This document shows positions 19,379 through 27,750 of a stretch of DNA of 64,000 nucleotides, one piece after another; position 1 is the stretch's first letter, and each line of letters opens with the position of its first letter. This stretch comes from Verrucomicrobiota bacterium (GTDB lineage: Bacteria; Verrucomicrobiota; Verrucomicrobiia; Verrucomicrobiales; DEV007): NCBI GenBank assembly GCA_018970725.1, contig JAGWVU010000018.1:1-64000 (forward strand), in the 5' to 3' direction. The notes under the pieces were generated by a model. That model was not told where the DNA came from, did not search any database, and was given only the letters and a program-made list of their open reading frames with translations. The translations under genes were made by a program, and so were the position numbers.

Positions 19379-19945
19379 ATGTCAGTGACTACTGAAGACA
19401 AAGTGAAGCGCACCTGGGGCTACGTGGCGGAGTTCGACACCGCGGCTTCTGTCTACGAGGCGGCCAAGGCGATGAAAGAAGGAGGGTATCGCCGTTGGGA
19501 CGTCCATTCCCCCTTTCCGATCCACGGGATGGACGGAGCCATGGGCTTGGGACCTTCGTTTTTGTCCCGGATCGTGTTTTGCGGTGGATTGGCCGGATCG
19601 TTGACGGCGCTTCTTCTGCAGTTCGGCACCCAGGTTGGTCTTTACCCGACCATCGTTCAGGGCAAACCGGACAACCTTTTTACGATTCCGGCCTTCTTCC
19701 CGGTGACTTTCGAACTCACCATTTTGTTCTCCGCCTTCACTATTCTCTTCTCGTTGCTGGTCATCATCCGGTTGCCGCGGCTCCATCATCCTTTGTTTGA
19801 GTCCAAGCTCTTCACGGGATTCTCGGATGACAAGTTCATCCTCTCGGTTGAGGCGCGCGACCCGAAGTTTGCGCGGGAGGGGACGCGGGAGTTTCTCCAG
19901 TCGATCGGGGCCAAACAAGTGGAGTTGGTGGAGGAAGAACTGTAA
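19379..19945 (+). CDS. actD: ACIII subunit ActD (DUF3341)
   Basis: A 188-residue membrane protein of the DUF3341 family. The N-terminal soluble part begins with YVAEFDTAASVYEAAKAMKEGGYRRWDVHSPFP, the conserved ActD opening, followed by two membrane helices (about 55-77 and 98-122) and a C-terminal soluble tail. The ATG at 19379 has GGAG five bases upstream, so it is preferred over a GTG three codons earlier. ActD has no cofactor and has a structural role in ACIII. Confidence 0.9.
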   Translation: MSVTTEDKVKRTWGYVAEFDTAASVYEAAKAMKEGGYRRWDVHSPFPIHGMDGAMGLGPSFLSRIVFCGGLAGSLTALLLQFGTQVGLYPTIVQGKPDNLFTIPAFFPVTFELTILFSAFTILFSLLVIIRLPRLHHPLFESKLFTGFSDDKFILSVEARDPKFAREGTREFLQSIGAKQVELVEEEL

Positions 19946-19969
19946 GCAGCACTCGGAAGGTTCGGCGAT

Positions 19970-20671
19970 ATGCGTTGGTTTCTTTTGGTATACATTGCGG
20001 TGGCGGTTCTCTGGGTCGGTCTCTTCGGTTGGAAGGGGCAAAAATCCACCAACAGCCCGGTAGAGGTTTTTCAGGACATGGATCACCAGCCGAAGGTCAG
20101 GTTTCAGGTGGCCAGCGATTCGTTCGCGGACGGTCAAGGGAGCCGTCGGCCCGTGGCCAACACCATCTCGATGGGAACACGGGTCCCGACCGCGCCTTCC
20201 GCGGCTGATGGGAGTGATCTGCCCACGAGTTATTTTCGGAGCGGACGTTTCGGGGATTACTTTGGTCAGGGCTTCCCGAAGCAGGTCAAGGTGGACCAAG
20301 CCCTTTTGGACCGCGGCAAGCAGCGGTTTGAGATTTACTGCTCGGTCTGCCATGGACTCACCGGCAACGGGAAAGGGGTGGTCGGGCCGTATTGGACCGG
20401 GGGGATGATGCCGCCGACCTCGAATCTGGTGGATGAGCGGGTCCGGGCGCTGCCTGAGGGGCAGGTTTTCTGGACCATCACCAACGGCAAGGGGTTGATG
20501 GGTCCGTACAACGGGAGCGTGTCGGTCGAGGATCGCTGGGCTATCGTGGCCTACCTGCGGGTGCTACAGGGCAGCGCCCAGGCCGACCCGAATGATCCGG
20601 CGGTCAAGAAACTACTGGAGGAAGCCAAGGTCAAGGTGCCCCAGCCGGTGACGGGTGGGAATCCGTCCTGA
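19970..20671 (+). CDS. actE: ACIII subunit ActE, monoheme cytochrome c
   Basis: A 233-residue cytochrome c with an uncleaved-looking N-terminal helix (residues 3-20) and a single CSVCH heme site at 124-128. The following GLTGNGKGVVG and a downstream Met in GLMGPYNGSVS (candidate axial ligand) complete the pattern. ActE is the terminal cytochrome of ACIII that delivers electrons onward. It is followed by actF after a 40-base gap. Confidence 0.9.
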   Translation: MRWFLLVYIAVAVLWVGLFGWKGQKSTNSPVEVFQDMDHQPKVRFQVASDSFADGQGSRRPVANTISMGTRVPTAPSAADGSDLPTSYFRSGRFGDYFGQGFPKQVKVDQALLDRGKQRFEIYCSVCHGLTGNGKGVVGPYWTGGMMPPTSNLVDERVRALPEGQVFWTITNGKGLMGPYNGSVSVEDRWAIVAYLRVLQGSAQADPNDPAVKKLLEEAKVKVPQPVTGGNPS

Positions 20672-20711
20672 GGGCGACGGTGGGAAGCGGTTATTTTCGC
20701 GTAATCAGTCG

Positions 20712-22226
20712 ATGAACGAACACAATTCCAAGATCGAGCTGCCGGAGGGTGGCGAGTTGTTTGATTCCAGTAAGGTGGGACCGGTGAAGGCGCTGCTTGG
20801 CTTGATCGGGGCCGTCTGTTTGACCGCCACCCTGATCCTGTTGTTTACGTTCAGCCGGAATGGCGCGGGAGAGCCGAAGCTCGGTGATTGGGCTTCCTAC
20901 TCCTATCTGTTTGCGGTCACGTTTTTCTTCACGCTCGCGGTAGGCGGATTGTTTTGGACGATCTTGCACCACGCCACGAACTCCGGTTGGGGAATCGTGG
21001 TTCGGCGGCAAATGGAAAACATTGCGGGTCTGATTCCCTGGGTGTTCGTCTTGATGATTCCCTTCTTCTTTTCCCAAGTCCGGGATGATCTTTGGGAGCA
21101 TGAGCCGCTGCATCGCGCTCTGGTGGCCAAGACCGAGCCCAAAGTTGCACCGACCTTTGAAAAGGATCACGAGCATTGGGAGCATGAACTGGCGGCTTGG
21201 ATTGGTAGGGCGGATAGTGCAAGGAAGCTGGTAGCCGCTGGCAAGGCCTCGGCGGGTGAAGTAGCCCAGATGACGGTTCGGCTCAAGGAGGCGGAGGCTG
21301 CGGTGGACGAACTCAAGGCGGCGGAGCCCACCGAGGCCTCGGTGCGCCGCAAGCTTCAGGACAAGGACAACCATTTGTTGACGCACAAGTGGGACATGTA
21401 TTTCCATGCCTCGAAGCCACGGTTGATCGCCTACGCCATCGCCTTCATCCTCATGGTGGGGCTTCTGCGCAATTGGTCGCTCACGACCGACAAGGTGGGC
21501 GGGGAGAAACTTTTCCTGCGCAGCCGGTATTGGAGTTGCTTCTTTCTTTTGCCGTTCGGCGTTGGTTTCACCTTTCTTGTGATCGATTTCCTGATGGCGC
21601 TCAACTACGAGTGGTTCTCGACCATGTGGGGGGTTTATCTCTTTGCCGGCGCGGCCTTGAATTCGATGGCTTTGCTCATCATCGTCGTGACCCTGTTTCG
21701 CGAGAACGGGTATCTCCGGCGGGTGGTCAGTCTGGAGCATTACCATCTGATGGGCAAACTGCTCTTCGCCTTCTGCGTTTTCTGGGCCTACATTGCCTTC
21801 AGCCAGTTCTTCCTGATCTGGTATGCGAACATCGCCGAAGAGACCCGGTTCTATCTGCTCCGCAACGCCGAGTGGTGGAACGTGGCCAGCATCGTCTTGG
21901 TAGTGGGGCATTTCTTCATTCCCTTCGTCATCCTTCTCTGGCGTCCCGTGAAGAAGAATCCCCTGCTCATTTCCATTGTGGGTGTCTGGTGCTTGCTGAT
22001 GCATGCCCTCGACATCTACTGGATCGTGATTCCGGAGCGGGCCCCGAGCCTGACCGCCGGGACCACGCCGCGCCTCTGGTCCGGCGAGGCGGTGATTCTT
22101 GATTTGATCGCCTTTCTCGGAGTCGGTTGCACTCTGGCCTACATCTTCCTGGAGAAGCTGAAGGGGGTCAGCCTGTATCCCTGCCGTGATCCGCGGCTCA
22201 ATGAATCCATCAATGTCGTCAACTGA
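20712..22226 (+). CDS. actF: ACIII subunit ActF, second NrfD-like membrane subunit, with coiled-coil insertion
   Basis: A 504-residue paralogue of ActC with about ten membrane helices; FFFTLAVGGLFWTILHHATNSGWG and HLMGKLLFAFCVFWAYIAFSQFFLIWYAN match the ActF family. Unusually, a hydrophilic segment of about 80 residues (roughly 136-220, rich in Lys, Glu, Ala and predicted helical or coiled coil) sits between the VRDDLWEHE helix end and the HKWDMYFHASKP re-entry, where I recall only a short loop in other ActF proteins. The ATG at MNEHNSK was chosen; an upstream in-frame start would overlap actE. Confidence 0.88.
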   Translation: MNEHNSKIELPEGGELFDSSKVGPVKALLGLIGAVCLTATLILLFTFSRNGAGEPKLGDWASYSYLFAVTFFFTLAVGGLFWTILHHATNSGWGIVVRRQMENIAGLIPWVFVLMIPFFFSQVRDDLWEHEPLHRALVAKTEPKVAPTFEKDHEHWEHELAAWIGRADSARKLVAAGKASAGEVAQMTVRLKEAEAAVDELKAAEPTEASVRRKLQDKDNHLLTHKWDMYFHASKPRLIAYAIAFILMVGLLRNWSLTTDKVGGEKLFLRSRYWSCFFLLPFGVGFTFLVIDFLMALNYEWFSTMWGVYLFAGAALNSMALLIIVVTLFRENGYLRRVVSLEHYHLMGKLLFAFCVFWAYIAFSQFFLIWYANIAEETRFYLLRNAEWWNVASIVLVVGHFFIPFVILLWRPVKKNPLLISIVGVWCLLMHALDIYWIVIPERAPSLTAGTTPRLWSGEAVILDLIAFLGVGCTLAYIFLEKLKGVSLYPCRDPRLNESINVVN

Positions 22227-22236
22227 TCCATCGCCC

Positions 22237-22803
22237 ATGAGTCATCCTGGAGACAAGCCCGTGCAGCGTTTCGTGGCCTACTTGGTTGGTTTCGGAGCCA
22301 TGATCGCTTTCGGCGTTCTGGCCCCGGTGCTCTCGTGGTCCGGGTCCCTGATCTGGCCGAGGCGCTCCGCCGTGGACGAGATCGGTGCGCAACGGGCGGA
22401 GGGAGCCCGGAACCTGCGCGCCGAACAGCGGTTGGCGCTGGTCACGGCGTCGACTGATCCCGCGACCAAGACGACCCGGGTTCCGGTGGCCTTTGTCGCG
22501 AAAAACGTCCTGCCCCAGCTGAAAAGCAAGGCCGCCTCCCAGAGCTCGCTCGTTGTTCCCGGAAGCGCCGCCGCTTTGCGGGCCATGCAACCGCCGGCCT
22601 CTCCGGCAGCGCCCGCCGCCGTCGCGCCCAAGCCCGAAGCTCCGCAGCCCGCGCCTCCCAAGGCTGTGCCCGCGCCTCCCAAGGCTGTGCCCGCGCCGCC
22701 CACCCCTCCGGCACCGCCCGCCGCGGTCCCGGTCCCCGCCGCCCCGCCGGTGTCGGCTCCCGCTCCTCCGGCCGTTCCCGCCTCCGGGCCTGCGAAACCT
22801 TGA
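22237..22803 (+). CDS. Small membrane-anchored Pro/Ala-rich protein in the ACIII cluster
   Basis: About 188 residues; no family recognised. One N-terminal membrane helix (about 12-30), then an Arg/Glu-rich helix (DEIGAQRAEGARNLRAEQRLAL), a short segment TRVPVAFVAKNVLPQLKSK, and a 90-residue tail of Ala and Pro with a few Lys. The tail contains two exact 21-base repeats (22648-22689) encoding PAPPKAV. In-frame ATGs at 22201, 22213 and 22237 are all possible starts; the last avoids overlap with actF. The tail would extend away from the membrane, perhaps as a spacer or contact arm. Confidence 0.65.
   Translation: MSHPGDKPVQRFVAYLVGFGAMIAFGVLAPVLSWSGSLIWPRRSAVDEIGAQRAEGARNLRAEQRLALVTASTDPATKTTRVPVAFVAKNVLPQLKSKAASQSSLVVPGSAAALRAMQPPASPAAPAAVAPKPEAPQPAPPKAVPAPPKAVPAPPTPPAPPAAVPVPAAPPVSAPAPPAVPASGPAKP
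22648..22689 (+). repeat. Tandem 21-base repeat, two exact copies
   Basis: Unit cccgcgcctcccaaggctgtg is repeated head to tail, with a partial third copy after it. It is in frame and encodes PAPPKAV twice, so it only lengthens the Pro/Ala tail of the host protein. Confidence 0.85.
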
Positions 22804-22810
22804 TCTTCCG

Positions 22811-24289
22811 ATGACCACCGATACCCTTCCAGCCGGCGATGACGTCCACCTTCGGGCGCGGATCGATCGTTCCCTGCGTTTCCCCCTGCTTTTCTTTTTT
22901 ACCAGCGCGGCGGGATGGCTCTGCCTGAGTTCGCTCCTCGGGTTTGTCAGTGCCCTGTCGCTGAATGTCCCGGAATGGTTCGACCGTCTTCCGGCCCTTC
23001 ACTACGGCCGGCTTTATCCGGTGCATGTCAATGCGTTGATTTACGGTTGGGCGATGCAGGCCGGGTTCGGCGTTTCCCTTTGGTTGATGGCGCGTCTCAG
23101 CCGGAATGTTTTGCGCAATCCGGTGACCTTGGTGGTGGCCGGGCACGTCTGGAATCTGGTGGTTTCGGTCGGGCTTCTCTCGATTCTCTTGGGCTGGGGG
23201 ACCTCGATGCCATGGCTTGACTTCCATCGCGGGATCAGTCCGGTCCTGGTGATCAGCTACGTCTCGATTGTGATCTGGATTGTGGGCATGTTCGCCTCCC
23301 GGGCGGAAAAGTCAGCCTTCGTTTCCCAGCTTTACATCCTGGCTTCGGTTTTCTGGTTCCCTTGGATCTACGTCACGGCCAACGGCTTCATCCATCAGGA
23401 CGACGGTGCCGCCGTGATGAAGGCGGCGGTCAACTCCTGGTATATCAGCAACATGATTTACATGGTGCTGGCTCCGGTGGCGCTGGCTGCTTCCTACTAC
23501 ATCGTTCCCAAGGTCACGGGGCGTCCGGTTTTCAGCTATGCCTTGGCCAACATCGGTTTCTGGAGTCTGGTGCTCTTCACCGGTTGGACCGGGATGAGCC
23601 GTTACATGGGAGGACCGCTGCCGGCCTGGCTGCCTACGGTGGGTGGCGCGGCCTCCATCTTCCTCCTCATCCCGGCTCTGGCGGTGGTTTACAACCAAGT
23701 CAAGACCATGGAAGGCAAGCTGGCCTGGGCGAACTACAGCCCGGCGCTCCGGTTCGCCTTCTTCGGAAGCATTGCGTTCCTCGTCGGAGTTGCCTTGAAT
23801 GCGATCGTCTCCACGTTCCCCATCGGGAGGACGTTGCAGCTGACCCAGGCGCAGGGGGGAATCGATTTGGTGGCCGTTTACGGATTTTTCACCATGACCA
23901 TGTTCGGAGCGATCTATTTCATCGTGCCGAGAATCGTCGGGTGTGAATGGCCGAACGGTCCGATGATCCGCTTTCACTTTTGGTTCTCCGCCTACGGCAT
24001 TGGAGCCATTGCGGCCTTCATGATCTTCGCGGGTCTCGCCCAAGGCCATGTCATCGCCAATTACACCGAGGAGTTCATCACCGCAGTGGAGCGGGGCAAA
24101 CCTTACCTCGCGGCTCTTGCCATCGGTTGGTTCCTCATCGGACTGTCGAACCTTTCCTTCGTTGCCCAGCTCGCCTTGATGGTCATCCGCCGCGGACGGC
24201 GTGACGACGAGGGGCCGACCCTGATTCACAAGAAACCGGAAGATTACTTCACCCACGAACTCGTCACCGAAAAGGCGGCCCAAGCATGA
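22811..24289 (+). CDS. CcoN-like heme-copper oxidase subunit I homologue lacking active-site ligands
   Basis: A 492-residue, roughly twelve-helix protein related to cbb3 oxidase subunit I. Shared landmarks are YGRLYPVHVNALIYG with His72 (one heme b ligand), SYYIVPK, MFGAIYFIVPR and RFHFW. The cofactor ligands are missing. Where CcoN has WWYGHNAV (CuB His), this protein has SWYISNMI (Ser213). Where CcoN has YIWAGPHHL, it has FTGWTGMSR. Where CcoN has GHVHAG (heme b3 and heme b His), it has TQAQGG (Gln346, Gln348). The frame is intact and all helices are present, so decay is unlikely. It probably cannot reduce oxygen. The alignment is from memory of Pseudomonas CcoN. Confidence 0.8.
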   Translation: MTTDTLPAGDDVHLRARIDRSLRFPLLFFFTSAAGWLCLSSLLGFVSALSLNVPEWFDRLPALHYGRLYPVHVNALIYGWAMQAGFGVSLWLMARLSRNVLRNPVTLVVAGHVWNLVVSVGLLSILLGWGTSMPWLDFHRGISPVLVISYVSIVIWIVGMFASRAEKSAFVSQLYILASVFWFPWIYVTANGFIHQDDGAAVMKAAVNSWYISNMIYMVLAPVALAASYYIVPKVTGRPVFSYALANIGFWSLVLFTGWTGMSRYMGGPLPAWLPTVGGAASIFLLIPALAVVYNQVKTMEGKLAWANYSPALRFAFFGSIAFLVGVALNAIVSTFPIGRTLQLTQAQGGIDLVAVYGFFTMTMFGAIYFIVPRIVGCEWPNGPMIRFHFWFSAYGIGAIAAFMIFAGLAQGHVIANYTEEFITAVERGKPYLAALAIGWFLIGLSNLSFVAQLALMVIRRGRRDDEGPTLIHKKPEDYFTHELVTEKAAQA

Positions 24290-24936
24290 ACAGTCTGAAG
24301 CCATTCCTGATTCTCATCGCCCTGGCTTTCCTGATGCCGTGGCTCGTCCTCATCGTTTATCCTTCGGCGAGGCTCAAGGCTTACGTCACGGAGGTGGCCT
24401 ATGCGAAGGAGGACGACACCAAGGACGCCGTGTTCCCCACGGGCCGTTCCTATTTGGTCGCGGGTGCCCGGGTCTATGCGGCCAACGGATGTGCCTACTG
24501 CCATACGCAGATGATCCGGCCAACCTACGCCGGGGCGGATCGTTGGCGCTCGGGATGGTCGGGGCGCGAGGAGGATGGTTTGGCCCGGGAAACCCTGCCC
24601 TTCGATTTTCTCGGTGAGCGCTATGCCTATCTCGGGGTGCAGCGCAACGGGCCGGATCTGAGTAACGTCGGTCACCGCATCAAGGAGGCCAAGTGGCATT
24701 ACGACCACCTTTACAATCCGCGCAAGGTGGTGGCTGGCTCCATCATGCCGGCTTTCACCAACCTCTTCACGACCCGTCCGGTGGTGGGTCAGGTCTCCGA
24801 ACTGGCGGTGGATGTCGTGGACCGCGGGGGCAGCCAGTATGAGGTGGTGCCGAGCGGCGAGGCGAAGGCCCTCGTGGGTTACCTCCTCGGCATGAAGAAA
24901 GACCAAAAGGTGCCGAAGAGCATCGTGGCCAAGTGA
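24286..24936 (+). CDS. CcoO-like membrane cytochrome c
   Basis: A 216-residue cbb3-subunit-II homologue whose ATG overlaps the preceding stop (ATGA). An N-terminal anchor (about 7-26) precedes the heme site C69AYCHTQMIRP, the classic CcoO signature. The downstream conserved blocks LGVQRNGPDLSNVGHR, WHYDHLYNPR and SIMPAF, with a Met as likely axial ligand, are intact. Unlike its CcoN-like partner, this subunit keeps its cofactor site and could carry electrons. No CcoP gene is present. Confidence 0.88.
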   Translation: MNSLKPFLILIALAFLMPWLVLIVYPSARLKAYVTEVAYAKEDDTKDAVFPTGRSYLVAGARVYAANGCAYCHTQMIRPTYAGADRWRSGWSGREEDGLARETLPFDFLGERYAYLGVQRNGPDLSNVGHRIKEAKWHYDHLYNPRKVVAGSIMPAFTNLFTTRPVVGQVSELAVDVVDRGGSQYEVVPSGEAKALVGYLLGMKKDQKVPKSIVAK

Positions 24937-24955
24937 ACCGGGCCGGAATTTGCCG

Positions 24956-25723
24956 ATGAACGAAGAACTTCCCAATCCAGATACCACACACCTCGACTAC
25001 GGCGAGCGTTCCAGCGTCGTGGAGATCCATGCGGCGGTGCAGCGCGAGAAGCGGGAGCCGTTGTCCGGATTCCAGCCGGTGTCGATGATTGCGATTGTCA
25101 CCGCTGGCCTGATTCTGGTCCTCGGAGGAACCTACCTTGGAGCTTACAATGGCGGCTTCGATCTTAAGAAGAGCTACGCCGTCGCCAACTACACCGCGGC
25201 TCCCCGTCCGGTGATCCCCGGTTTTGAGGTCAAGGTGGACAATCGTCCCTGGATTGATCGGTGGACGGAGGCTGGCAAGGAAGTCTACGCGACGTGTGCC
25301 GCCTGCCACCAGCCCAACGGGAATGGGTTGGTCGGACAATTTCCTCCGTTGGCGGGCTCCGAATGGGTCGTCAATGGGAGCGAGCGCCTTGGGGCGATCA
25401 TGTTCCCGGGCATTCTCGGGGCCATCAATGTCAAGGGACAGGTCTACAACGGGGTCATGCCGGCCCAGGGAGCCTTGTTGAGCGACAAACAACTGGCCCA
25501 GGTCCTGACCTACATCCGGCGTTCGTGGGGGAATAACGGGTCGATCGTCACCGAAGAGATGGTGAAGGTTGCCCGCGACAAGTATGGTTCCCGGGTGCAA
25601 CCGTGGAGCGAGGCGGAGTTGATGGCGATCCCCGGGGATGCGATGTTGCCTGGAGCGGAAGTGGATCCCCTCACCGGTTTGGCCCCCGGGGCATCTCCGG
25701 CGTCAACCCCGGCCGGTTCCTGA
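24956..25723 (+). CDS. Membrane-anchored monoheme cytochrome c
   Basis: A 255-residue protein with a 40-residue cytoplasmic N-terminus, one membrane helix (about 43-63) and a cytochrome c domain with C114AACHQPNGNGLVG and a candidate axial Met in YNGVMPAQG. The C-terminus is Pro/Ala/Ser-rich. It lies between the CcoNO-like pair and ctaD, so it could shuttle electrons to the CuA site, since CtaC here has no fused cytochrome domain. The ATG at MNEELP was chosen over a TTG two codons upstream. Confidence 0.86.
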   Translation: MNEELPNPDTTHLDYGERSSVVEIHAAVQREKREPLSGFQPVSMIAIVTAGLILVLGGTYLGAYNGGFDLKKSYAVANYTAAPRPVIPGFEVKVDNRPWIDRWTEAGKEVYATCAACHQPNGNGLVGQFPPLAGSEWVVNGSERLGAIMFPGILGAINVKGQVYNGVMPAQGALLSDKQLAQVLTYIRRSWGNNGSIVTEEMVKVARDKYGSRVQPWSEAELMAIPGDAMLPGAEVDPLTGLAPGASPASTPAGS

Positions 25724-25792
25724 CCTCGAAAATCGAATCCGGAGCGTCCCGACAGCAGCGAGAAACGAATCATTTTTGACCTTAAAGATCCT

Positions 25793-27712
25793 ATGAGCGC
25801 GACCGAGGCATCCCATTCAGAGGCACACGATCATCATGATGGGCACGATCATCATGAGCTTTCGTTCTGGCAAAAATACGTGTTCTCCACGGATCACAAG
25901 GTGATCGGCATCCAGTATGGGATCACGTCCTTGATCTTCCTCGCCATCGGGTTTTTCCTGATGATGGTGATGCGCTGGAGCATCGCTTACCCGGATCGCC
26001 CGCTTCCGATGGTGGGGGATTGGCCCTTCTTCAACAAGTGGATCGGCGAGGACGGCTTGGTTACGGGTGACCTCTATAACATGTTCGGTGCGATGCACGG
26101 CACGATCATGGTGTTCCTCGGGGTCGTGCCGCTGGCCTTTGGCGCTTTCGGGAACTACGTGACTCCGTTGCAAATCGGTGCGCCTGACATGGCCTTTCCG
26201 AGGCTCAACATGGCGAGCTACTGGTTCTACTTACTTGGTGGCGTCTTGATGTTTATCAGCTTTTTCCTTGATTCCGGGGCCGCCAAAGCGGGATGGACCA
26301 ACTATTCCCCGCTCGCGAACATCACGGATCAGCAGTATCGCGATCTTTTCTGGACGAGCCAGACCCAGTGGTTGATGGCCATGGTGTTTCTCATCACCTC
26401 TTCCCTGCTCGGGGCGGTCAATTTCATCACGACCATCATCAATCTCCGGGCCAAGGGAATGACTTGGATGCGGCTGCCCTTCTTCTGCTGGGCCCAGCTC
26501 GTTACCGGGTTTCTCCTGCTGCTGGCCTTCCCCCCGCTTGAGGTGGCGGCCGTCATGCAGCTGATGGACCGCCTAGCCGGGACCAGCTTCTTCATCCCGA
26601 CCGGGCTACACGTTGGCGGAAATATGGTGGATGCCGCCGGTGGTGGCAGTCCTTTGCTCTACCAGCACCTCTTTTGGTTTCTCGGGCACCCTGAGGTGTA
26701 TGTCTTGATCCTGCCCGGGATCGGCATCGTGGCGGAGATCGTGGCCAACAACACGCGCAAGCCTCTTTGGGGTTACAAGACGATGGTGGGCGCGGTGATG
26801 GTTCTGGGATTCCTGAGCTTCATCGTCTGGGCCCACCACATGTATCTCACCGGGATGGGGACGGCGATTTCGACATTTTTCCAGACTACGACGGTTTTGA
26901 TCTCCATCCCCTCGGTCATTCTGATCACCTCGATCTTGCTCTCGATGTGGGGTGGTTCCATCCGGTTCACCATGCCGATGCTATGGGCGACCGCGTTCAT
27001 TCCAATGTTTGGGATCGGCGGCCTGACCGGGCTTCCGCTGGCCTTCAACTACCTCGACCTGCACCTCCACGATACTTACTATGTGATCGGGCATTTCCAC
27101 TACGTGGTCGCACCCGGGACCATTTTCGCCCTCTTCGCGGGGATTTACTATTGGTATCCGAAGCAGACGGGGCGTCAGATGAACAGCTTCCTCGGGCACC
27201 TTCATTTTTGGCCTTCGCTCCTCTGCATGAATCTGATCTTTGCCCCGATGTTCATCCAAGGAATGGCCGGGATGCACCGTCGCGCCTTCGATGGGGGAGC
27301 GGCTTATGAGCAAATCTCCAGTCAGGTGTATCTCGAGCAAGGGCATCCTTTGGCGGTGCTCTTCAACGCCATCTTCCGTGGTGGCGCGGATCTACCGGTC
27401 GAGGTGATCAACCTGAATCTTTTGACGTCGGCTGGGGCTTTCCTTCTGGCACTGGCCCAGGTCCCGTTCGTCATCAATTTCTTTCTGAGCATGTTCCGCG
27501 GGGCGAAGTCCGACGAGCGCAACCCCTGGCAGGGCACGACTTTGGAGTGGATGTGCCCGACGCCGCCGCCCCATGGGAATTTTGACCGTGAACCGGTCGC
27601 TTACCGCGGTCCTTACGAATACAGCGTTCCGGGTGAGGAGCGGGATTTTACGCCCCAGTTTGAACCGGACACCCGCGTGACCGAGGCCCGGCCGCTTCCC
27701 TCCTTGCATTGA
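25793..27712 (+). CDS. ctaD: Cytochrome c oxidase subunit I (caa3/aa3 type)
   Basis: Catalytic subunit of the terminal oxidase, 639 residues, twelve helices plus a C-terminal extension. All ligands are present: AMHGTIMVF (low-spin heme His), HPEVY (CuB His, cross-linked Tyr and the proton-channel Glu), VWAHHMY (two CuB His) and DTYYVIGHFHYV (heme a3 and heme a His). IGAPDMAFPRLN keeps the D-channel aspartate region. These mark a type A oxidase. A His/Asp-rich N-terminus (residues 8-22) is notable. Confidence 0.96.
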   Translation: MSATEASHSEAHDHHDGHDHHELSFWQKYVFSTDHKVIGIQYGITSLIFLAIGFFLMMVMRWSIAYPDRPLPMVGDWPFFNKWIGEDGLVTGDLYNMFGAMHGTIMVFLGVVPLAFGAFGNYVTPLQIGAPDMAFPRLNMASYWFYLLGGVLMFISFFLDSGAAKAGWTNYSPLANITDQQYRDLFWTSQTQWLMAMVFLITSSLLGAVNFITTIINLRAKGMTWMRLPFFCWAQLVTGFLLLLAFPPLEVAAVMQLMDRLAGTSFFIPTGLHVGGNMVDAAGGGSPLLYQHLFWFLGHPEVYVLILPGIGIVAEIVANNTRKPLWGYKTMVGAVMVLGFLSFIVWAHHMYLTGMGTAISTFFQTTTVLISIPSVILITSILLSMWGGSIRFTMPMLWATAFIPMFGIGGLTGLPLAFNYLDLHLHDTYYVIGHFHYVVAPGTIFALFAGIYYWYPKQTGRQMNSFLGHLHFWPSLLCMNLIFAPMFIQGMAGMHRRAFDGGAAYEQISSQVYLEQGHPLAVLFNAIFRGGADLPVEVINLNLLTSAGAFLLALAQVPFVINFFLSMFRGAKSDERNPWQGTTLEWMCPTPPPHGNFDREPVAYRGPYEYSVPGEERDFTPQFEPDTRVTEARPLPSLH

Positions 27713-27750
27713 TCTGACTTTCCTCCGCGTTTCAACGGAACCTGACTTCC

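Noticed and set aside
22648-22689. Tandem repeats as a CRISPR or mobile element
   Set aside because: Two in-frame 21-base units in a Pro/Ala-rich coding tail with no spacers; this is ordinary repeat expansion.
22811-24289. Loss of CcoN ligands as a frameshift or assembly error
   Set aside because: The frame is open throughout, flanking motifs and helices stay in register, and the replaced residues are scattered over three helices, which one error could not produce.
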